NCBI GenBank assembly: GCA_013813955.1
Contig: JACCQW010000472.1
Coordinates: 1 to 9,714, forward strand
Reading direction: 5' to 3'
DNA from: Solirubrobacterales bacterium
GTDB taxonomy: Bacteria; Actinomycetota; Thermoleophilia; Solirubrobacterales; Solirubrobacteraceae
DNA length: 9,714 bases
A program made the position numbers and the translations under genes. The notes beneath the pieces are model-generated. The model saw only the letters and a program-made list of their open reading frames with translations, searched no databases and had not been told where the DNA came from. Of the stretch, positions 6,073 to 9,714 are shown in pieces. How positions within the stretch are numbered: position 1 is the first letter of the stretch; each line of letters opens with the position of its first letter.

Positions 6073-7032
6073 GTGGCCGCCTCCTCAAGCCTAGAACAGC
6101 ACCGCGGCCTCGATGCGTACGGCCCCGTCGGCCGGTCGGCCTGGATGGACGTCGACTGGCGCGAGCACCTGCGCTGGGTCGAGGTGCAGGACCGATGGTG
6201 CAACGTCGTCGACGTGGGCCGCGGGCCGGTCGTGCTGTTCGTGCACGGCCTGGGCGGCAGCTGGCAGAACTGGCTGGAGAACATCTGCGAGTTCGCGCGC
6301 GACCACCGTGTGATCGCCGTCGACCTGCCCGGCTTCGGCGCGTCGCAGATGCCGGTGCAGGCGATCTCCATCGCCGGCTACGCGCGCACCCTGGACGACC
6401 TGTGCGCCGCGCTGGACCTCGACACCGTGGCGCTCGTGGGCAACTCGATGGGAGGCTTCGTCGGCGCGGAGCTTGCGATCCGCTTCCCGGAGCGCGTGGA
6501 GCGGCTGTGCCTGGTGGCCGCGGCGGGGCTGAGCATCGAGCACCTGCGGGCCGACTCGGCACTGGCCCTCCTGCGGCGCGCGGAGGCCCTGACCACCTTC
6601 TACGCCGGTTGGTTCGCGGCACGCTCGGACATCGTCTCGCGGCGCCCCCGGCTGCGACGAGCGCTCATGGGCCTCGTCGCCGCCCGCGCCGACCGGCTGC
6701 CCGCGCCGCTCATCGCCGAGCAGGTGCGCGGGACCGGCAAGCCGGGCTTCCTCGCCGCGCTGGGGGGGATGACCGGCTACCCGATCCGCGACCGGCTCGG
6801 CGAGATCGCCTGCCCGACGCTGGTGGTGTGGGGCGATCGTGACCGGCTCGTCCCGGTGGGCGACGCGGACGAGTTCGAGCGCCTGATCGGCGACGCCCGT
6901 AAGGTCGTCTACCGCGGCACCGGGCACGTCCCGATGCTCGAGCGCCCCGCGCGCTTCAACACCGACCTGCGCGCGTTCCTGGAGGAGGGGCCCGGCGAGG
7001 AGCAGCCCGCGTCCAGCCGCGCTAGCACGTGA
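6073..7032 (+). CDS. Alpha/beta-fold hydrolase
   Basis: A 319-residue soluble alpha/beta hydrolase. Numbered from GTG 6073, the oxyanion region is FVHGLGGSW (His58-Gly59), the strand-turn DLPGFGAS follows, the nucleophile elbow is GNSMGG (Ser125), the acid is in WGDRDRLVP (Asp255 or Asp257) and the base is [11 protein letters not shown] (His285). A helical lid lies at about 155-235. This is the general esterase/haloperoxidase/epoxide-hydrolase-like class; the sequence does not show the substrate. Start choice is uncertain. GTG 6073 keeps the segment [18 protein letters not shown], which looks protein-like, and has TAGGGT just upstream. ATG 6145 (295 residues) and TTG 6061 are alternatives, none with a Shine-Dalgarno. 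The 3' end overlaps the converging ilvD by 11 bp. No sequence-level link to either neighbour's pathway is visible. Confidence 0.88.
   Translation: MAASSSLEQHRGLDAYGPVGRSAWMDVDWREHLRWVEVQDRWCNVVDVGRGPVVLFVHGLGGSWQNWLENICEFARDHRVIAVDLPGFGASQMPVQAISIAGYARTLDDLCAALDLDTVALVGNSMGGFVGAELAIRFPERVERLCLVAAAGLSIEHLRADSALALLRRAEALTTFYAGWFAARSDIVSRRPRLRRALMGLVAARADRLPAPLIAEQVRGTGKPGFLAALGGMTGYPIRDRLGEIACPTLVVWGDRDRLVPVGDADEFERLIGDARKVVYRGTGHVPMLERPARFNTDLRAFLEEGPGEEQPASSRAST
6088..6093 (-). promoter_or_regulatory. Candidate -10 element (TAGGCT) for the HAD nucleotidase
   Basis: TAGGCT on the minus strand would start transcription near 6081, about 32 nt before ATG 6049. It would lie within the 5' coding part of the divergent hydrolase, so the two transcripts would overlap by a few bases. 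A purine stretch GAGGAGG follows but is too far from the ATG to act as its ribosome site. Weak. Confidence 0.22.
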
Positions 7033-8707
7033 TCGCGCCCTCGGAGGCGCTGGAGACCAGGCGGGCGTACTTGGCCAGCACGCCGGTGTGGTCGCCGTTT
7101 ACCGGTGACTCGTAGGCGGCCACGCGCGCGGCGATCTGCTCGTCGCCGAGCGCGACGTCCAGGCGGCGGGCGTCGACGTCGATCGTGATCTCGTCGCCGT
7201 CGGCGACGGCCGCGATCGGGCCGCCCCGCGCCGCCTCGGGCGCGACATGGCCGGCCATGAAGCCATGCGTGGCGCCGCTGAAGCGGCCATCGGTCAGCAG
7301 CGCGACGTGCTCGCCCAGCCCGGATCCGTTGAGCGCGGCGGTGACGGCGAGCATCTCGCGCATGCCCGGACCGCCGGCGGGCCCCTCGTTGCGGATGACC
7401 ACGACGTCGCCCCCGGCGATGGAGCCGGTGATGACCGCGTCCATGGCGGCCTCCTCGCTCTCGAAGACGCGGGCGGGCCCTCGATGGTGGCGGCGCTCGT
7501 GGCCGGAGAGCTTGACGACGCAGCCGGCCGGGGCGAGGTTGCCGCGCAGGATGGCCAGACCGCCGCTGGCCTTGATCGGATCGTTCAGCGGGCGCACGAC
7601 CTGCTGGCCGTCGGTCTCGGATGCCTCGCGGGCGTGCTCGCCGACCGTGCGCCCGGTGACGGTGATCGCGTCGTCGTGCAGCAGCCCTGCCTCCTGCAGG
7701 CGCTGCGCCACGAGCGGGACGCCGCCGGCCGCGTAGAGGTCGGTGGCCACGTAGCGGCCGCCGGGCTTGAGGTCGCACAGCAGCGGCGTGCGCTCGGAGA
7801 TCCGGTCGAAGTCGTCGATGTCCAGGTCGACTCCGGCCTCGCGCGCGACGGCCAGCAGGTGCAGAACGCCGTTGGTCGAGCCGCCGGAGGTGGCGATCGC
7901 CGCGATCGCGTTCTCCAGAGAGTCCCTGGTGATGATGTCCCGCGGGCGCAGGCCGCGCGCGAGCACGTCCATCACCAGCCGGCCGGCCGCCGCCGCGACG
8001 CCGGGCTTGTCCGCGTCCATCGCGGGGACCATCGCACTGCCCATCGGGCTGATGCCGAGCACCTCGAAGGCCATGGCCATCGTGTTCGCCGTGAACTGGC
8101 CGGCACACGCCCCCGAGCCCGGGCTGGCCGCCTGCTCCAGCTCGGTGAGCTGCGCGTCGCTCATGGTGCCCGCCGCGTGCGCGCCGACCGCCTCGAAGAC
8201 GTCCTGGATGGTCACGTCCTGGCCCGCCAGGCGCCCGGGGGCGATCGAGCCGCCGTAGAGCATCACGCCGGGCACATTCAGGCGTGCGAGCGCCATCACG
8301 GTGCCGGGAATCGTCTTGTCGCAGCCGCTGAGCGCGATCACCGCGTCGAAGCGGTGGCCGCGGGCCACGAGCTCGATCGAGTCGGCGATGACCTCGCGGG
8401 AGACCAGGCTCGTCTTCATGCCCCTCGTGCCCATCGTGATCCCGTCGGAGATCGCGACCGTGTTGAACTCCATCGGCGTGCCGCCGGCGGCACGGATGCC
8501 CTCCTTGACCCGGGCGGCGAGGGCGCGCAGGTGGAAGTTGCAGGGCATCGTCTCGATCCAGGTGGAGGCGACGCCGACGATCGGCTTGCTCAGGGCCTCG
8601 GCATCGAAGCCGATGCCGTGCAGATAGGCGCGGGCGGGGGCGCGCGCGGGACCCTCCGTGAGGGCACGGCTCATGTGCTTGGGGTCGAGAGGGACGTCCG
8701 GGGTCAC
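7022..8707 (-). CDS. ilvD: Dihydroxy-acid dehydratase (DHAD)
   Basis: A 561-residue cytoplasmic enzyme that dehydrates 2,3-dihydroxy-isovalerate and 2,3-dihydroxy-3-methylvalerate to the 2-keto acids, the third step of valine and isoleucine synthesis. It contains the three Fe-S ligand cysteines Cys56 (MPCNFHL), Cys129 (SGCDKT) and Cys201 ([13 protein letters not shown]). It also has the Mg-binding region ISDGITMG with Asp88, Lys131 of the DKT motif, [13 protein letters not shown], and near the C-terminus [17 protein letters not shown] with the catalytic serine. Length and motifs fit the 3-Cys class, which in Mycobacterium carries a [2Fe-2S] cluster. Sugar-acid dehydratases are related, but the N-terminal and Cys motifs match IlvD better. 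The start is GTG 8707 with no Shine-Dalgarno; TAGGGT ends 9 nt upstream, suggesting a leaderless transcript. An 8-bp palindrome TTCGCGAA fills that spacer. Other ilv genes are not in the window. Confidence 0.95.
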   Translation of the reverse strand: MTPDVPLDPKHMSRALTEGPARAPARAYLHGIGFDAEALSKPIVGVASTWIETMPCNFHLRALAARVKEGIRAAGGTPMEFNTVAISDGITMGTRGMKTSLVSREVIADSIELVARGHRFDAVIALSGCDKTIPGTVMALARLNVPGVMLYGGSIAPGRLAGQDVTIQDVFEAVGAHAAGTMSDAQLTELEQAASPGSGACAGQFTANTMAMAFEVLGISPMGSAMVPAMDADKPGVAAAAGRLVMDVLARGLRPRDIITRDSLENAIAAIATSGGSTNGVLHLLAVAREAGVDLDIDDFDRISERTPLLCDLKPGGRYVATDLYAAGGVPLVAQRLQEAGLLHDDAITVTGRTVGEHAREASETDGQQVVRPLNDPIKASGGLAILRGNLAPAGCVVKLSGHERRHHRGPARVFESEEAAMDAVITGSIAGGDVVVIRNEGPAGGPGMREMLAVTAALNGSGLGEHVALLTDGRFSGATHGFMAGHVAPEAARGGPIAAVADGDEITIDVDARRLDVALGDEQIAARVAAYESPVNGDHTGVLAKYARLVSSASEGAITC

Positions 8708-8716
8708 GTTCGCGAA

Positions 8717-8722
8717 ACCCTA
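8717..8722 (-). promoter_or_regulatory. Candidate leaderless -10 element (TAGGGT) for ilvD
   Basis: TAGGGT on the minus strand ends 9 nt before GTG 8707. Its first three bases are the stop codon TAG of the upstream membrane-protein gene. The 9-nt spacer contains the palindrome TTCGCGAA (8709-8716), which could bind a regulator at the transcription start. No -35 is seen. Confidence 0.4.
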
Positions 8723-9352
8723 CGGCGCGGCAACCTGGCCCGTGCCGTGGCGATCCTCGCGCAGGCGCGACTGCTCCCACTGGCCCAGGCGCCAGAGGTC
8801 GCGGCGCACCTGCTTGGGATCGACCTGGCGGCCGGGCAGGTGCATGTTCGCCGTCGCGATCAGGCGGCGCTCGTCGCCGGTCAGCGCCATCCACTTGGCC
8901 AGCACGTCGTCGGAGTCGGGCAGACGGGCCGAGCCGAAGGGGCGCGTCTCGTCGGGGAAGGCCACGCAGTACTCGCTGAGCAGGCGGCGGGTCTGGGGCA
9001 GGTAGGCGACGATCGGCTTGTGCGGATAGATGAGGTAGGCGTAGGGCGCGCCGGCGGCGGCGGGCTCCCGGCCGGCGTGGGCGGGCTCGATCCCCTCGCC
9101 CCAGACCCGGATGAACCCGAGGTCGCGGTACATCGCCCATTCCTCGTCGTTGACGCAGGAGCGCAGCAGGGCGCGGGCGCGCTGCTCGGCGCGGCGCTCG
9201 CGCCCGGGGTCATAGCCTGCGACCAGGTCGTCGTCGTGGATACGTGCGCGCCGGGCCTTGTGGCGCTCGATCTGCTCGGCGACGGTCGGCCACGCCACCT
9301 CCCACAGCAGCACGAGAGCGACGATGGCGGTCGCACTGAGGGCGAGCAGCAT
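8720..9352 (-). CDS. Single-pass membrane protein of unknown function
   Basis: A 210-residue protein with one hydrophobic segment at residues 2-20 (LLALSATAIVALVLLWEVA). A charged stretch rich in Arg, Lys and Glu follows (about 24-65), then a soluble domain containing NDEEWAMYRDLGFIRVWG, PYAYLIYPHKPIVAYLP, LSEYCVAFPDETRP and a C-terminal helical part ending QVAAP. Two cysteines (SCVND and EYCVA) are present but form no obvious metal motif. The N-terminal segment lacks a lipobox or clear cleavage site, so it is probably an anchor. I do not recognise the family and give no function. It begins 12 bp after the stop of the 82-residue gene and ends 12 bp before ilvD, so the three probably form one minus-strand unit. 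There is no Shine-Dalgarno; the near-match hexamer TAGCGC lies 9 nt upstream and again starts with the preceding stop codon. Confidence 0.7.
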   Translation of the reverse strand: MLLALSATAIVALVLLWEVAWPTVAEQIERHKARRARIHDDDLVAGYDPGRERRAEQRARALLRSCVNDEEWAMYRDLGFIRVWGEGIEPAHAGREPAAAGAPYAYLIYPHKPIVAYLPQTRRLLSEYCVAFPDETRPFGSARLPDSDDVLAKWMALTGDERRLIATANMHLPGRQVDPKQVRRDLWRLGQWEQSRLREDRHGTGQVAAP

Positions 9353-9364
9353 CGGCCCGGGGCG

Positions 9365-9613
9365 CTAGCGCCCGCCCGCGGCGCGCGGGAAGAAGATCAC
9401 GCGCTCGGCGTCGCGGGGCACCTCGTCGAAGCTGCGGACCATGTGCGCCTCGCGGCGCCCGCCCGCGGTGGCCTGCGGCACGGCGGCCCACATCCCGGCA
9501 TCGAGCTGCTCGCGGAAGGCGTCCACGAGCGCCTTCTCCTCCTCGGGTACGTCCACGTCACCTTCGGCGAGCAGGATCTCGCCGTGACCGGGCTTCATGC
9601 GCAGGAACCTCAT
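9365..9613 (-). CDS. Small acidic protein ending in Gly-Gly-Arg, unknown function
   Basis: An 82-residue protein, MRFLRMKPGHGEILLAEG at the start, then an acidic helical stretch (VPEEEKALVDAFREQLDAG), and a C-terminal part SFDEVPRDAERVIFFPRAAGGR. The pattern 'FD - acidic/Ala - hydrophobic strand - Pro - GG at the end' resembles short actinobacterial and actinophage proteins of unknown function that I recall from memory; I cannot verify this here. No membrane segment or cysteine pair. Codon usage fits a real gene. ATG 9613 has no Shine-Dalgarno, but CATAAT ends 9 nt before it, a good leaderless promoter. It heads the minus-strand cluster with the membrane protein and ilvD. Another ATG at codon 6 is possible. 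Confidence 0.68.
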   Translation of the reverse strand: MRFLRMKPGHGEILLAEGDVDVPEEEKALVDAFREQLDAGMWAAVPQATAGGRREAHMVRSFDEVPRDAERVIFFPRAAGGR

Positions 9614-9622
9614 GACCCGGCG

Positions 9623-9628
9623 ATTATG
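9623..9628 (-). promoter_or_regulatory. -10 element (CATAAT) for the 82-residue protein cluster
   Basis: CATAAT on the minus strand differs by one base from TATAAT, sits in the only AT-rich patch of this GC-rich end, and ends 9 nt before ATG 9613. This places the transcription start at or beside the start codon. A TTGCGG about 14 bp upstream is too close to be a normal -35. The rest of the region, 9629-9714, is GC-rich and shows no clear gene. Confidence 0.45.
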
Positions 9629-9714
9629 ACAAAGGTACCCGTCCGCAAGGGCCGGGCGGCGGGCCGGGGCGGCGGCGCTCGGTCCGTCGGCCGGCGCTCA
9701 GCGACGCACCGGCG

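Noticed and set aside
9614..9640. dif-like half-site (ATTATGACAAAG) possibly related to the Xer recombinase
   Set aside because: Only one arm resembles dif; no matching inverted arm lies 6 bp away. The AT-rich patch is better explained as the CATAAT promoter.
9641..9697. GC-rich repeats (GGCC runs) as a terminator hairpin
   Set aside because: Only 4-bp GGCC stems with varied loops and no T-run on either strand; low-complexity GC-rich sequence rather than a defined terminator.
9698..9714. Possible C-terminal end of another minus-strand gene (...Pro-Val-Arg-Arg-stop, TGA at 9700-9698)
   Set aside because: Only four to five codons are visible, too few to distinguish from chance; sequence to the right of the window is needed.
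1..9714. Defence systems, CRISPR, toxin-antitoxin, transposase or prophage
   Set aside because: All large genes are accounted for by housekeeping or metabolic families; no repeat arrays, transposase motifs or target-site duplications were seen. The Xer recombinase looks like a chromosomal Xer, not a phage integrase.
1..9714. FliA/WhiG-type promoters (TAAA-N15-GCCGATAA) for the sigma factor in this window
   Set aside because: No GCCGATAA or close variant with a TAAA partner was found on either strand by reading.

Overview
This window is very GC-rich, with G or C at almost every third codon position, and looks like a chromosomal housekeeping region of an actinobacterium. The gene content fits Actinomycetota: a divergent EF-G2-like GTPase, a WhiG/FliA-type sigma factor next to a Xer recombinase, and an actinobacterial-type DHAD. 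Several genes appear to be leaderless, with a TANNNT-like hexamer just upstream of the start codon. A deep-branching lineage such as Thermoleophilia/Solirubrobacterales is my inference from the protein sequences; no 16S or other marker is present. I see no rRNA, tRNA, CRISPR array, insertion sequence or prophage.

Layout. (1) Positions 1-4061, minus strand, in order of transcription: Xer-type tyrosine recombinase (4061-3135), FliA/WhiG-family sigma factor (3132-2341), EF-G-like translational GTPase (2299-227) and the 5' part of a small CxxC...CxxC protein that runs off the left edge (184-1). Recombinase and sigma factor are tightly coupled. The 41-bp gap before the EF-G gene holds a 9-bp inverted repeat around a possible -10 element. 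The zinc-binding protein may have its own leaderless promoter. (2) A small plus-strand hypothetical gene (4039-4323) diverges from the recombinase, and their 5' ends overlap. (3) An anchored L,D-transpeptidase (5394-4354, minus) has its own TACAAT promoter and a Shine-Dalgarno. (4) A HAD 5'-nucleotidase-like gene (6049-5495, minus) diverges from an alpha/beta hydrolase (6073-7032, plus); a 12-bp palindrome sits on the nucleotidase start codon. (5) The hydrolase converges on ilvD (8707-7022, minus), and the two coding ends overlap by 11 bp. Upstream of ilvD are a single-pass membrane protein of unknown function (9352-8720) and an 82-residue protein ending in Gly-Gly-Arg (9613-9365), in a compact minus-strand cluster with 12-bp gaps.

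Functionally the window mixes cell-wall cross-linking (L,D-transpeptidase), branched-chain amino acid synthesis (IlvD), nucleotide salvage or cleanup (HAD), a ribosome-associated GTPase paralogue, and regulation (sigma factor). No dedicated novel multi-gene system is evident. The points most worth a second look are the altered nucleotide-binding motifs of the EF-G paralogue, the recurring leaderless-promoter architecture, the inverted repeat upstream of the EF-G gene, the overlapping divergent 5' ends at 4039-4061, and the small Gly-Gly protein upstream of ilvD.
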